A stretch of 64,000 bases of DNA from Hyphomicrobiales bacterium (lineage in GTDB: Bacteria > Pseudomonadota > Alphaproteobacteria > Rhizobiales > Rhizobiaceae), in assembly GCA_900466475.1 (NCBI GenBank), contig UBMI01000015.1, forward strand, positions 124,001-188,000, read 5' to 3'. The translations under genes and the position numbers were made by a program. Within the stretch, counting starts at the first letter, position 1; every line of letters starts with the position of its first letter. Below the pieces are notes generated by a model, which saw only the letters and a program-made list of their open reading frames with translations, was not told where the DNA came from and did no database searches. Positions 42,709-51,517 of this stretch are shown here, one piece after another.

Positions 42709-43896
42709 TCAGGTCGGCGGTGCGTCGAGTGCGTGCAGAATGCCGCGCAACTCTGCAAGGCCGCGAAGACGGCCGATTGCCGGGTAGCCGGGTGTGACAT
42801 TCTTCTGCAAGTCGTCAAGCATGCGGTGGCCGTGATCCGAGCGGAAGACGATCGACTGGTCGGCGCTGCGGCGGCGGTCCTCAGCCACCAGTTCCTTCAG
42901 CACGGAAACCATGTTCACGTCGCCTTCAAGATGCGCGCTTTCATGGAAGCTGCGACCATCGCCCTCGCGGGTCGTGGCCCGAAGATGCGCGAAATAGATA
43001 CGCGAGGCGAAACGGCGAGCAATCGCCGGCAGGTCGTTGCCGGCGCGCACGCCGAGGCTGCCGGTGCAATAGCACATGCCGTTGGCGGCCGCCGGGACGG
43101 CATCGAAAAGCGCCGCATAGTCCTCTGCCGTCGAAGCAATGCGCGGCAGACCAAAGAGCGAGCGCGGCGGGTCGTCGGGATGCAGCGTCAGCTTGACGCC
43201 GCGCGCTTCCGCAACCGGCACCACGGCCTCGAGGAATTCGATGAGATGCTGGCGAAGCTTCTTCGCGTCGATGCCCTGATAAGCAACAAGCTTCTCACGG
43301 AAAGCCGGAATGGTCAGCGGTTCGGTTGTCGAACCGGGCAGGGCCGAGGTGATGATGCGGGTGACTTCGGCAATCTCCGCTTCCGTCATGCTTTCATAGA
43401 CAGCCTTGGCTCGTGTCTTGTCTTCTTCAGAATATTCTTCGGCAGCACCGGGACGCTCCAGCACGAAAAGCTCGAAGGCGGCAAAACGCTCATGATCGAA
43501 GCGCATGGCGGTGGCGCCGGTCGGCGTCACGTAATCGAGGTCGGTGCGCGTCCAGTCAACGACCGGCATGAAATTGTAGCAGACGATCGGGATGCCGCAG
43601 GCGGCCACTGCCTCGAGGCTGGCAATCCAGGCCTCGATCTCCGCCTTTGCCTGACCACCCTTGCGCTTGACGGCATCGGGGATCGGAATGCTTTCGACGA
43701 CGCTCCAGGTCAGCTGTGAACGTCCGGCCGGCGTGGTTTCGATCAGCGCCTGGCGCTCGCGTACTTCTGTCTCTGTCCAGGCACGGCCGATCGGCACCTG
43801 ATGCAGCGACGAAACGATGTTCGTCGCACCCGTCTGGCGCACCTCGTCCAGCGTGACCGGCGCCTCCGGCCCGAACCATCTCCAACCTTGCCGCAT
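42709..43896 (-). CDS. uxuA: Mannonate dehydratase
   Basis: A 395-residue TIM-barrel protein of the UxuA family, which dehydrates D-mannonate to 2-keto-3-deoxygluconate in hexuronate breakdown. Visible features are MRQGWRWFGPEAPVTLDEVRQTGATNIVSSLHQVPIGRAW at the start, the long IVCYNFMPVVDWTRTDLDY, the metal-site segments LTLHPDDPPRSLFGLPRI and CYCTGSLGVRAGNDL, and the C-terminal FRSDHGHRMLDDL. It lies 44 bases downstream of a GntR regulator and is probably co-transcribed with it. Confidence 0.92.
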   Translation of the reverse strand: MRQGWRWFGPEAPVTLDEVRQTGATNIVSSLHQVPIGRAWTETEVRERQALIETTPAGRSQLTWSVVESIPIPDAVKRKGGQAKAEIEAWIASLEAVAACGIPIVCYNFMPVVDWTRTDLDYVTPTGATAMRFDHERFAAFELFVLERPGAAEEYSEEDKTRAKAVYESMTEAEIAEVTRIITSALPGSTTEPLTIPAFREKLVAYQGIDAKKLRQHLIEFLEAVVPVAEARGVKLTLHPDDPPRSLFGLPRIASTAEDYAALFDAVPAAANGMCYCTGSLGVRAGNDLPAIARRFASRIYFAHLRATTREGDGRSFHESAHLEGDVNMVSVLKELVAEDRRRSADQSIVFRSDHGHRMLDDLQKNVTPGYPAIGRLRGLAELRGILHALDAPPT

Positions 43897-43940
43897 CTCG
43901 TCTTTCTCTCCTTTGGTATCTGCGTTTTGTCGTTCCGCCG

Positions 43941-44663
43941 TCAGCAGAAATAGTCGGGGAACTGCGAGCGCAGCTCCGCGACGTCAGGTATAACGGCGCT
44001 TAAGTGATGAATCATGGCTTCTCGCGCCGCCCCGATATCATGGGCAGCAATGGCGTCGCGGATCACCATATGCTCGCGCACGACATTGTCCATGCGCCCG
44101 AGCACCGGCAGCGTCAGCCGTCGTGCCCGGTCGATCTGCACCTTCACCGTCTTCAGAATGGTCCAGATGCCGGGATAGCCGGCAATCTGTGCGATCGCCT
44201 CGTGGAAGGCCTCGTCTTCTTCGTGAAAGCTCGAAGCGTTGCCGAGTGCGGCATGCGTCTTCTGGCGGGCGATGATCGCATCCAGCCGCGCAATATCGGC
44301 CCCCGTCGCAATGCCAGCGGCTATCTCGACCGTCGTCCCCTCAAGCGCCTTGCGCACGACGACCGCTTCCGGAATGGCCGAGACCGGCACTCGCGAAACC
44401 ACCGTGCCCGATTGCGGATAGATATCGACGAGTCCACCCTCGGACAGTCTCAGCAGCGCCTCGCGCACCGGCGTTCGGCTCACACCGAAATCCTCTGCGA
44501 TCCGCTTTTCCTGCAGCACGGTACCGGGCGGGATCCTGAGAGAGACGATATCGGCATGCAACCGCTCGTGGATTGCGACGGCCGTCGTCACGCGGCGGAT
44601 CTTTCCGCCCGCGTCGTGGGGCGCCGGGAAGGCAAGGATTTCAGGGTCGGAAGCTTGCCGCAT
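43941..44663 (-). CDS. GntR-family regulator, FCD subfamily (likely controls uxuA and the divergent importer)
   Basis: A 240-residue regulator from ATG 44663 (251 residues from ATG 44696). The helix-turn-helix is VSLRIPPGTVLQEKRIAEDFGVSRTPVREALLRLSEGGLVDIYPQSGTVVSRV, and the FCD domain follows with EEDEAFHEAIAQIAG and ending HHLSAVIP. The upstream ATG lies inside the palindrome ATACTAGTAT and has no ribosome site, so the shorter form is preferred; a GTG near 44591 is also possible. The regulator faces a divergent PotABCD-type importer. Confidence 0.82.
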   Translation of the reverse strand: MRQASDPEILAFPAPHDAGGKIRRVTTAVAIHERLHADIVSLRIPPGTVLQEKRIAEDFGVSRTPVREALLRLSEGGLVDIYPQSGTVVSRVPVSAIPEAVVVRKALEGTTVEIAAGIATGADIARLDAIIARQKTHAALGNASSFHEEDEAFHEAIAQIAGYPGIWTILKTVKVQIDRARRLTLPVLGRMDNVVREHMVIRDAIAAHDIGAAREAMIHHLSAVIPDVAELRSQFPDYFC

Positions 44664-44679
44664 GCATGGTCTCGGGACG

Positions 44680-44707
44680 TTGACACTTTCGTGCATACTA
44701 GTATATC
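44680..44707 (+). promoter_or_regulatory. Promoter of the PotABCD-type importer with GntR-type operator
   Basis: TTGACA (44680-44685), a 16-base spacer and TATATC (44702-44707). The perfect palindrome ATACTAGTAT (44695-44704) overlaps the spacer and the -10, a good position for repression by the adjacent GntR regulator. Confidence 0.6.
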
Positions 44708-44899
44708 AATTGAACCCTGTTGCCAAGATATGCCGCGGAGGAGAACGGCGACATGGCATTGCACCCGGAGGAAAAGCTTCGAGCTGCGAGCATTTGATGC
44801 TGCCGGAAAGCCGGCGCATCGAAGCATTGGACGTGCATTGCGATGCAAACGGGCGGGCTCGGGGCAAAGGCCGGCACCGCCGCAAAGGAGGAGGATAGA

Positions 44900-46075
44900 A
44901 TGAAGATTACACGCAGAACCTTCGTCGGCGGAGCTGCCGGCGTCGCCGCGGCCGGAATGTTGCCGCTTCGCGCTTTCGCACAGGCCAAGGCGCCGGCAAA
45001 GCCGGTCACCATCACCATCGTCGACGTCGCGGGCAACCTGGCCCTGACGCAGGGCATGTTCGAGAACTACGCCAAGGCCAAGCCTGAATTCGTCGCCAGC
45101 TTTTCCTTCACCAAGGCCCCCGCTCCGGAACTGCCGGCCAAGATCCAGGCCCAGCAGGCTGCCGGCAAGGTCGATATTGACCTCGTGCTGACAGGCACGG
45201 ACGCGCTTTCGGCCGGTGTCGACCAGGGTCTCTGGGTCGACCTCTCCGCCAAGAAATCCGCCCTTCCCAATCTTGAAAGCATCCTGCTGCCGCAGGCTTT
45301 CAAGATGCAGGCACTCGCCAAGGACCAGGGCGTCGTCATCACCTACTACCCGTCCGGCCCGCTGATCGAATATATGCCGGACAAGGTGGCGACCCCGCCG
45401 AAGACGGCGCAGGAGCTGCTCGACTGGACGAAGCAGAACAAGAACAAGTTCCTCTATGCGCGCCCCGCCAATTCCGGCCCAGGCCGCACGCTGCTGATGG
45501 GCCTGCCTTATCTTCTCGGCGACAGCAATCCGCGCGATCCGGTCAACGGCTGGGCCAAGACCTGGGAATATCTCGCCGCTCTCGGCGAAAACATCGAATA
45601 TTACCCGACCGGCACCGCAGTGGTCTTCAAAGAACTCGGCGAAGGCACGCGTGACATCGTCGCCACCACCACCGGCTGGGACATCAACCCACGCGCGCTC
45701 GGCATCGTTCCCGAGGAAGCCAAGGTCGGCAAGCTCGAAGGCTTCCATTGGGTCACCGACGCTCACTATGCGGCGATCCCGAAAGGCGTTTCCGACGAGA
45801 AGGTTGGCGTTCTGCTCGACGTCCTGAACTTCATCTATCAGCCGCAACAGCAAGCAATCGCCTATGATGCCGGCTACTTCTATCCAGGCCCGGCGGTAAA
45901 GGATGTCACGCTGGAGATGGCGCCTGCAGAAAGCCAGGAAACCATCAAGGAATTCGGTCGGCCGGAATATGCCGACTGGATCGCCGGCAGCCCGCTGGAA
46001 GTGCCGCTCGAGCCCAAGCAGCTCGTCCAGGCTTTCCGCATCTGGGACGAGAAGATCGGCGCCAAGAAGGGCTGA
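44900..46075 (+). CDS. ABC transporter substrate-binding protein, PotD-type, Tat-type signal
   Basis: A 391-residue periplasmic binding protein with a twin-arginine motif at the very start (MKITRRTFVGGAAGVAAAGMLPLRAFAQA). The ATG at 44900 follows GGAGGAGG. The mature part shows LTQGMFENYAKAKPEFVASFSF, DIDLVLTGTDALSAGVDQGLWVDL and a long ordered middle, as in SBP family 8/PotD-like proteins. It is the first of four + genes and divergent from a GntR regulator and uxuA. The neighbour suggests a sugar-acid or related ligand, but no specific one can be given. Confidence 0.85.
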   Translation: MKITRRTFVGGAAGVAAAGMLPLRAFAQAKAPAKPVTITIVDVAGNLALTQGMFENYAKAKPEFVASFSFTKAPAPELPAKIQAQQAAGKVDIDLVLTGTDALSAGVDQGLWVDLSAKKSALPNLESILLPQAFKMQALAKDQGVVITYYPSGPLIEYMPDKVATPPKTAQELLDWTKQNKNKFLYARPANSGPGRTLLMGLPYLLGDSNPRDPVNGWAKTWEYLAALGENIEYYPTGTAVVFKELGEGTRDIVATTTGWDINPRALGIVPEEAKVGKLEGFHWVTDAHYAAIPKGVSDEKVGVLLDVLNFIYQPQQQAIAYDAGYFYPGPAVKDVTLEMAPAESQETIKEFGRPEYADWIAGSPLEVPLEPKQLVQAFRIWDEKIGAKKG

Positions 46076-46095
46076 TTTTTGGTGATTGAAATGAG

Positions 46096-46120
46096 CCGGC
46101 GCCGGGTATCTCGGCGCCGG
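46096..46120 (+). terminator. Intercistronic hairpin after the binding-protein gene
   Basis: Eight GC base pairs (46096-46103 with 46113-46120; arm CCGGCGCC) with a nine-base loop, 20 bases after the stop. ATTTCT follows, so it is an attenuating hairpin at most. Confidence 0.45.
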
Positions 46121-46147
46121 ATTTCTAACGGCCGTGGTTGCCGATAA

Positions 46148-47257
46148 ATGGAGATTGCATTGACTTTGCCGGTTCAAAACGCAGCAACAGCGTCATCGCG
46201 GAAGAATGCGCGCCTTGAGCTCGATGGCATCAGGCGATCTTTCGGCGCCTATAACGCCCTTGATGGCATCGACCTCACGATCGAACCCGGCGAATTCATC
46301 GCACTTCTCGGCCCCTCCGGCTGCGGAAAATCCACCGCGCTGAACTGCATTGCCGGCCTGCTTGGCCTGTCCGGCGGCGAAATCCGCCTCGGCGGCAATC
46401 GCATCGACCAACTGGAGCCGGAAAAGCGCGGCTTCGGCATGGTCTTTCAAAGTTACGCCCTCTTCCCGCACATGAGCGTTCGCAAGAATGTCGGTTTCGG
46501 CCTTGCCATGCGGGGCATCAGCGGCGCGGAAGCCGACAAGCGCATCATCGATGCGCTGGCGCTCGTGCGCCTGGAAAGTCAGGCGGACAAGCTGCCCGGC
46601 CAGCTCTCCGGCGGCCAGCAACAGCGCGTGGCGATTGCCCGCGCAATCGTCATCCGCCCGCCGATCGTATTGATGGACGAGCCGCTCTCCAACCTCGACG
46701 CCAAGCTGCGCCTGGAAATGCGCGCCGAAATCCGCGGTATCCACGACCAGATCGGCTCGACGACCATCTATGTCACGCATGACCAGGACGAAGCCCTGTC
46801 GCTTGCCGACCGCATCGTTGTCATGAGCCAGGGTCATATCCAGCAGATCGGCACGCCTCAGGATCTCTACCAGCGCCCGGTCAATCTCAACGTCGCCGAT
46901 TTCATGGGCTTCCGCACCCGCATTCCCGGGCGCGTCGTCTCCATATCCGGCAGCGAGGCCGAAATCGAGGCCGCGGGTGCGCGGCTGACCGGCACGATGC
47001 GCGACACATTGAAGGTCGGCGATGCCGCAGTGCTCTCCGTGCGTCCTGAAGATCTCGTTGCGACCACCGACGACAGCGGCATTCCCGTCATTGTCGCGAA
47101 CACCGAATATCGCGGGCGCGCCTTCTTCGGTATGGCTCGTTCGGCGGACGGATCGGAGCTATATTTCCGCTCCGATGATGCGTTGCCGCGCGGCTCTGCC
47201 ACCACTCTGCAGCCCGTCGCGGGCCGTTCGCTGGTCTTCAAAGGGGCGCCAGCATGA
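46148..47257 (+). CDS. ABC transporter ATP-binding protein, PotA-type
   Basis: A 369-residue ATPase with Walker A GPSGCGKST, Q-loop FQSYALFPHMSV, signature LSGGQQQRVAIARAI, Walker B VLMDEPLSNLDAKLR, and a C-terminal TOBE-type regulatory domain (about 285-365). This layout is shared by the polyamine, iron and sugar importers. The ATG at 46148 has a weak ribosome site; a TTG at 46160 preceded by GGAG is an alternative. It starts after a hairpin and overlaps the next permease start by 4 bases. Confidence 0.9.
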   Translation: MEIALTLPVQNAATASSRKNARLELDGIRRSFGAYNALDGIDLTIEPGEFIALLGPSGCGKSTALNCIAGLLGLSGGEIRLGGNRIDQLEPEKRGFGMVFQSYALFPHMSVRKNVGFGLAMRGISGAEADKRIIDALALVRLESQADKLPGQLSGGQQQRVAIARAIVIRPPIVLMDEPLSNLDAKLRLEMRAEIRGIHDQIGSTTIYVTHDQDEALSLADRIVVMSQGHIQQIGTPQDLYQRPVNLNVADFMGFRTRIPGRVVSISGSEAEIEAAGARLTGTMRDTLKVGDAAVLSVRPEDLVATTDDSGIPVIVANTEYRGRAFFGMARSADGSELYFRSDDALPRGSATTLQPVAGRSLVFKGAPA

Positions 47258-48138
47258 ATGGCGGTCCCTCACTGAAAACGCGGCTTGCCGCTCAGGGCCT
47301 TGACGGCACGACATTGCTGGTGCTGCCAGGCCTGATCTTCATGATCGCCCTCTTCATCTACCCCTTCGTCTACGGCGTTGCGGATTCACTGATGCCGAAG
47401 GATGGCGGCGTTTGGTACGAAAATTACGCGAAATTCTTCTCGGACCAGTTCCAGTACGGCACGATCGCCAATACGATGTGGCTTGCCTTGCCGGTCACGA
47501 TCGTCAACCTGGCCTTCGCAGTCCCGGTTGCGTTTCGCGTCCGACTGATGCGGCGACAGCGGCTACTGACGACGATCCTCGTACTGCCGATTACGCTCGG
47601 TACTGTCTTCGTCGCCGATGGTCTGCTGACTTTTCTCGGCCCGCGCGGCTGGTTCAACGAGACGCTCATCCTGTTCGGCATCCTGGATTCACCGGTCAAG
47701 CTCACCAACAATTACTGGGGTGTTTTCGCCTCGCTGCTGATTACCGGCTTCCCCTTCGCCTTCCTGCTGACGTTGTCCTATATCACCGGCATCGACCCGG
47801 CGATCGAGCAGGCTGCCGCCACGCTCGGCGCCAATGCGCGGCAGCGCTTTACGCGCGTGTTCCTGCCGCTCCTGGTGCCCGGTCTCGCCGTGACTTTCTG
47901 CCTTTCCTTCGTGCAGGCTTTTGCCGTCTTCCCGTCCGCCGTCCTGCTCGGCGCGCCGGCTGGTCCGACGCGCGTCATCTCAATTGCAGCCTATCAAGCC
48001 GCCTTCGAGCAATATGATCATTCCTACGGCACGGCGATCGCCATTATCATGGGTGGCGTCGAGCTCATTGTTGTCGTCGCCGTCCTCGGTGCGCGTTCCT
48101 TCTTCTACCGCGGCCCGGCCGGCGGCACGAAAGGCTAA
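47254..48138 (+). CDS. ABC transporter permease, PotB-type
   Basis: A 294-residue inner-membrane permease with six predicted helices beginning near residue 20 (LVLPGLIFMIALFIYPFVYGVADSL). The ATPase-contact loop is PAIEQAAATLGANARQRFTRVFLPLLVPG. It starts inside the end of the ATPase gene and is followed by its partner permease after 3 bases. It belongs to the binding-protein-dependent permease family used for polyamines, iron and sugars. Confidence 0.88.
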   Translation: MNGGPSLKTRLAAQGLDGTTLLVLPGLIFMIALFIYPFVYGVADSLMPKDGGVWYENYAKFFSDQFQYGTIANTMWLALPVTIVNLAFAVPVAFRVRLMRRQRLLTTILVLPITLGTVFVADGLLTFLGPRGWFNETLILFGILDSPVKLTNNYWGVFASLLITGFPFAFLLTLSYITGIDPAIEQAAATLGANARQRFTRVFLPLLVPGLAVTFCLSFVQAFAVFPSAVLLGAPAGPTRVISIAAYQAAFEQYDHSYGTAIAIIMGGVELIVVVAVLGARSFFYRGPAGGTKG

Positions 48139-48141
48139 GCC

Positions 48142-48984
48142 ATGATCCGTGACCAGGGCCTTACCTCGAAGATCTGGCGCATCGCCGTCTGGGCGCTCGC
48201 GACCCTCTTTGTCCTCAACCTGCTTGCGGTCATCGCGGCCGTGATCGTCAACTCTTTCGCCACACGCTGGCTCGGCACATGGCTGCCGCGCGGCTGGACG
48301 GATCGTTGGTATTTCAGCGCCTGGAGCGAATTCCAGCTATCCAGCGTCGTCATCGTTACCTTCGAGATGGCCTTTGTCGTCGTCATCATCTCGGGCATTC
48401 TGGGCGTATTGACAGCCTATGCTCTGGCGCGGCGCGATTTCCCGGGCAAGCGCGCCATCATTCTGCTCTTCCTGCTGCCGCTGCTGATCCCACCGCTGAC
48501 CTACGGCATTCCGCTGGCAACAGTGCTCTACCAGCTCGGGCTCGGCGGCACCTTCTGGGGCGTCGTGCTGATCAACCTCGTGCCGTCTTTCCCCTTCGTC
48601 GTGCTCGTCATGATCCCGTTCATCGAGCAGATCGATCCACGCATCGAGGCCGCCGCCCGTGTCTTCGGTGCCGGCACCACCAGCCTCTTTATCCGCATTC
48701 TGCTGCCGCTACTGCTGCCAGGCATGCTGGCAGCACTTCTGCTCGTTCTGGTGCGCACGCTCGCGATGTTCGAGCTGACCTTCCTCATCGCCGGGCCGCA
48801 GACCCAGACGCTTGTCGTCTCTCTTTATTACGCGGTCTTCGCATCCGGCGTACGAGCCAGCCAATCAATCGATGCGATGGCGGTGATCTATATGGTGACG
48901 ACGCTCTTCTGGCTCATCATCGCGCTGCAATTCGTCAATCCGACCCAGATCGTCGCCCGCGCCAAGCAGCAATCGGCGCATTGA
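48142..48984 (+). CDS. ABC transporter permease, PotC-type
   Basis: A 280-residue partner permease with helices near residues 16-38 and 66-90. The loop is DPRIEAAARVFGAGTTSLFIRILLPLLLPG. It closes the four-gene importer operon; a pair of palindromes follows before the convergent polyphosphate kinase gene. Confidence 0.88.
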   Translation: MIRDQGLTSKIWRIAVWALATLFVLNLLAVIAAVIVNSFATRWLGTWLPRGWTDRWYFSAWSEFQLSSVVIVTFEMAFVVVIISGILGVLTAYALARRDFPGKRAIILLFLLPLLIPPLTYGIPLATVLYQLGLGGTFWGVVLINLVPSFPFVVLVMIPFIEQIDPRIEAAARVFGAGTTSLFIRILLPLLLPGMLAALLLVLVRTLAMFELTFLIAGPQTQTLVVSLYYAVFASGVRASQSIDAMAVIYMVTTLFWLIIALQFVNPTQIVARAKQQSAH

Positions 48985-48986
48985 GT

Positions 48987-49024
48987 CATGTCGCGCAACG
49001 CGTGAATCGGTTTTGCGCGACATG
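48987..49024. repeat. Intergenic palindrome of rhizobial type
   Basis: CATGTCGCGCAA (48987-48998) pairs perfectly with TTGCGCGACATG (49013-49024), 14-base loop, immediately after the PotC-type stop. The arm is built like elements found in many copies in rhizobial genomes. Confidence 0.6.
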
Positions 49025-49034
49025 CTGAAAAGGC

Positions 49035-49059
49035 GCTGCGGCCGGAAACCGGCCGCAGC
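49035..49059 (-). terminator. Terminator between convergent genes
   Basis: An 11-base-pair GC stem (49035-49045 with 49049-49059; arm GCTGCGGCCGG) and AAA loop, just beyond the minus-strand ppk2 stop at 49068. On the minus strand it is followed by GCCTTTTC. Confidence 0.65.
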
Positions 49060-49067
49060 CATTTCAA

Positions 49068-49976
49068 TCAGTAGACTTCGGGAACATACATTTCCGGCGG
49101 AACCGGGGTGCGGTGGTAGTCATCGTGACGCACGCGATCCGGCAGCACGATCCCTTCCTTCGGAACGTCCTCATACGGGATCTGGCCGAGCAGATGGGCG
49201 ATGCAATTGAGGCGCGCGCGTTTCTTGTCGACGGCCTGAACGACCCACCACGGCGCTTCCTCAATATGGGTGCGGGCGAGCATTTCTTCCTTGGCCTTGG
49301 TATATTCCTCCCAATGGACGCGGCTCTGTAGGTCCATCGGCGAGAGCTTCCACTGCTTCAGCGGATCGTGGATGCGCATGTTGAAGCGGAACTCCTGCTC
49401 CTCATCGGTGATCGAGAACCAGTACTTGATGAGGATGATGCCGGAGCGGACCAGCATGCGCTCGAATTCCGGCACGGAGCGGAAGAACTCTTCCAGCTCG
49501 TCCTTCGTGCAGAAGCCCATGACCCGCTCGACGCCGGCACGGTTGTACCAGCTGCGGTCAAAGAGCACCATCTCGCCCGCCGACGGCAGATGCGGCGTGT
49601 AGCGCTGGAAATACCACTGGTTCCGCTCGCGTTCGGTCGGCGCCGGCAGCGCCACGACGCGGCAGACGCGCGGATTGAGGCGTTGGGTCACGCGCTTGAT
49701 TGCACCGCCCTTGCCGGCGGAATCGCGGCCCTCGAAAAGCACGACCACCTTCAACTTCTTGTACTGGACCCAGTCCTGAAGACGGACCAGCTCATGCTGC
49801 AGGCGGAAGAGCTCGCGGAAATAGAGTTTGCGCTCGAGCGTCTGTTCCGCTTCGCCGGACATGCCCTCTGCGACCAGCTCGTCGAGCCGGTCCTCCTCCA
49901 TCTGCATTTCCAGCTCCTCGTCGAAGCTGTCGGCGATTTCGTTCTTGATACGGTCGAGCTGAGTGTTTTCGATCAT
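49068..49976 (-). CDS. ppk2: Polyphosphate kinase 2
   Basis: A 302-residue PPK2 protein, the length of a single-domain member. Walker A is VVVLFEGRDSAGKGGAIKRV, Walker B is EMVLFDRSWYNRAGVERVMGFC, and the lid region follows with EFFRSVPEFERMLVRSGIILIKYWFSITDEEQEFRF. PPK2 uses polyphosphate to phosphorylate nucleoside mono- or diphosphates. The start at 49976 (MIENTQLDRIKNEI) follows AGGGAG; a TTG at 49994 is an alternative. It is a single transcript and appears unrelated to its neighbours. Confidence 0.93.
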   Translation of the reverse strand: MIENTQLDRIKNEIADSFDEELEMQMEEDRLDELVAEGMSGEAEQTLERKLYFRELFRLQHELVRLQDWVQYKKLKVVVLFEGRDSAGKGGAIKRVTQRLNPRVCRVVALPAPTERERNQWYFQRYTPHLPSAGEMVLFDRSWYNRAGVERVMGFCTKDELEEFFRSVPEFERMLVRSGIILIKYWFSITDEEQEFRFNMRIHDPLKQWKLSPMDLQSRVHWEEYTKAKEEMLARTHIEEAPWWVVQAVDKKRARLNCIAHLLGQIPYEDVPKEGIVLPDRVRHDDYHRTPVPPEMYVPEVY

Positions 49977-50137
49977 GGCACGCTCCCTGTTCAATTCGCT
50001 CGATAAAGCACGTTCTCGCCATAGCTATATGACAGAGTTGCGACGATCGAAAATTTGCTTTGACAAAACACAAAACTGGCAAGCGCAAGAGACCGTCCGC
50101 CGAGCCTTTCGTGATCAGCCTGCCAGGTAGCGGCAGC

Positions 50138-50167
50138 TTGTACCATGTCAAGTTTTATGTATACATT
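50138..50167 (+). promoter_or_regulatory. Promoter of the Liv-type importer with GntR box
   Basis: TTGTAC (50138-50143), a 16-base spacer and TATACA (50160-50165). The -10 is part of the palindrome TATGTATACATT (50156-50167), 11 of 12 bases matching the box at 58834. The interval 49977-50287 between ppk2 and the importer holds this promoter and a leader hairpin and no other gene. Confidence 0.65.
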
Positions 50168-50239
50168 GATACCGCTGAGCAATTTTCGCGACAATGGCGT
50201 TTTCCTCTGGAGGAGAGAAGAAAAACGTTCAGGTCGCGG

Positions 50240-50262
50240 CATATCTCCGGGAGAGAGATATG
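50240..50262 (+). other. Leader hairpin before the Liv-type binding-protein gene
   Basis: CATATCTC (50240-50247) pairs with GAGATATG (50255-50262), loop CGGGAGA, in the untranslated leader about 25 bases before the ATG. It could modulate translation or mRNA stability. Confidence 0.35.
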
Positions 50263-50287
50263 ATGCGCAACAATGGGAGGAGTATAC

Positions 50288-51463
50288 ATGATTTCGTTTT
50301 CAAGAAGACTATTGATAGCAGGCGCGGCGCTCGCCACGCTTGCTGGGGTGCCTGCATTTGCGCAGGAAACGGTGAAGATCGGCGTGATCCTGCCGATGAC
50401 AGGTCCTTTTGCCTCAACCGGCCGTCAGGTCGAGGCCGGCGCGCGCGCATACATGGCAATCAATGGCGACACGGTTGCAGGCAAGAAGATCGAGCTCGTG
50501 CTGCGTGACGACGCGGGCACGGCCGACCAGACCCGCCGCATCGCCCAGGAACTCGTCGTCAATGATGGCGTCAAGATGCTCGTCGGCTTCGGCCTGACGC
50601 CGCTTGCCATGGGTGTCGCCCCAGTTCTGAACCAGGCAAAGGTTCCGGCGATCATCACCTCGGCCACGACCTCGGCCATCATGAAGCAGTCGCCCTATTT
50701 CGTGCGCACCTCGATGGGCGGTCCGCAATCCGCCGTTCCGGTTGCCACCTGGGCAGTCCAGAACAACCTCAAGCGTGTCGTCACGCTGGTGACCGACTAT
50801 GGTCCGGGTATCGACATCGAGAAGGGCTTTACCGACCAGTTCAAGAAAGAAGGTGGCACGGTTGTCGAAGCACTCCGCGTTCCCCTGCAGAACCCCGATT
50901 TTGCACCCTTCCTTCAGCGTGTACGCGACGCCAAGCCCGATGCCCTCTTCGTCTTCGTGCCTTCAGGTGTCGGCGCAATCTTCATGAAGCAGTTCGTCGA
51001 TCGCGGTCTTGCCGACGCCGGCATCAAGCTGATCGCCACCGGCGACGTCACCGATGACGATCTCCTGAATGGCATGGGACCGGCCGCCAAGGGCGTCATC
51101 ACCGGTCATTTTTATTCGACCGATCACGACAGCCCGGAAAACAAGGCTTTCGTCGCCGAAGTGCGCAAAGCCAACAAGAACATGCGCCCGAACTTCATGT
51201 CGGTCGGCGGTTATGATGCCATGCATGTCGCCTATGGCGCCCTCGAAAAGACCGGCGGTGACACCGATGGCACCAAGCTCGTCGATGCCATGAAGGGCAT
51301 GGAATTCGTCAGCCCGCGCGGCCCTGTTACCATCGATCCTGATACACGCGACATCGTGCAGGATATCTACATGCGCGAGGTCAAGGAGAAGAACGGCGAA
51401 CTCTACAATGTCGAGTTCGCGACCTATCCGAAGATCCACGATCCGAATACGGCTGCCAAGTAA
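50288..51463 (+). CDS. Branched-chain/aromatic ABC transporter substrate-binding protein (LivJ-type)
   Basis: A 391-residue periplasmic binding protein with a signal peptide (MISFSRRLLIAGAALATLAGVPAFA). The ATG at 50288 has GGGAGG upstream. The mature part starts ETVKIGVILPMTGPFASTGRQVEAGARAYM and includes PFLQRVRDAKPDALFVFVPSG and SVGGYDAMHVAYGAL, as in the Peripla_BP_6/LivJ family. This family binds branched-chain amino acids, amides and also aromatic acids. A box shared with the O-demethylase and dioxygenase promoters lies upstream, so a methoxylated or hydroxylated aromatic acid is the likely ligand; this is inference. Confidence 0.9.
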   Translation: MISFSRRLLIAGAALATLAGVPAFAQETVKIGVILPMTGPFASTGRQVEAGARAYMAINGDTVAGKKIELVLRDDAGTADQTRRIAQELVVNDGVKMLVGFGLTPLAMGVAPVLNQAKVPAIITSATTSAIMKQSPYFVRTSMGGPQSAVPVATWAVQNNLKRVVTLVTDYGPGIDIEKGFTDQFKKEGGTVVEALRVPLQNPDFAPFLQRVRDAKPDALFVFVPSGVGAIFMKQFVDRGLADAGIKLIATGDVTDDDLLNGMGPAAKGVITGHFYSTDHDSPENKAFVAEVRKANKNMRPNFMSVGGYDAMHVAYGALEKTGGDTDGTKLVDAMKGMEFVSPRGPVTIDPDTRDIVQDIYMREVKEKNGELYNVEFATYPKIHDPNTAAK

Positions 51464-51517
51464 GCCCGGGGAACAGGCGGCGGAAGCAATTCCGCCGCCT
51501 GGATGCAGTGAGGTCTC

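Noticed and set aside
44588..46177. 529-codon minus frame opposite the PotD-type gene
   Set aside because: Overlaps the promoter/operator region and an evident binding-protein gene; no domain.
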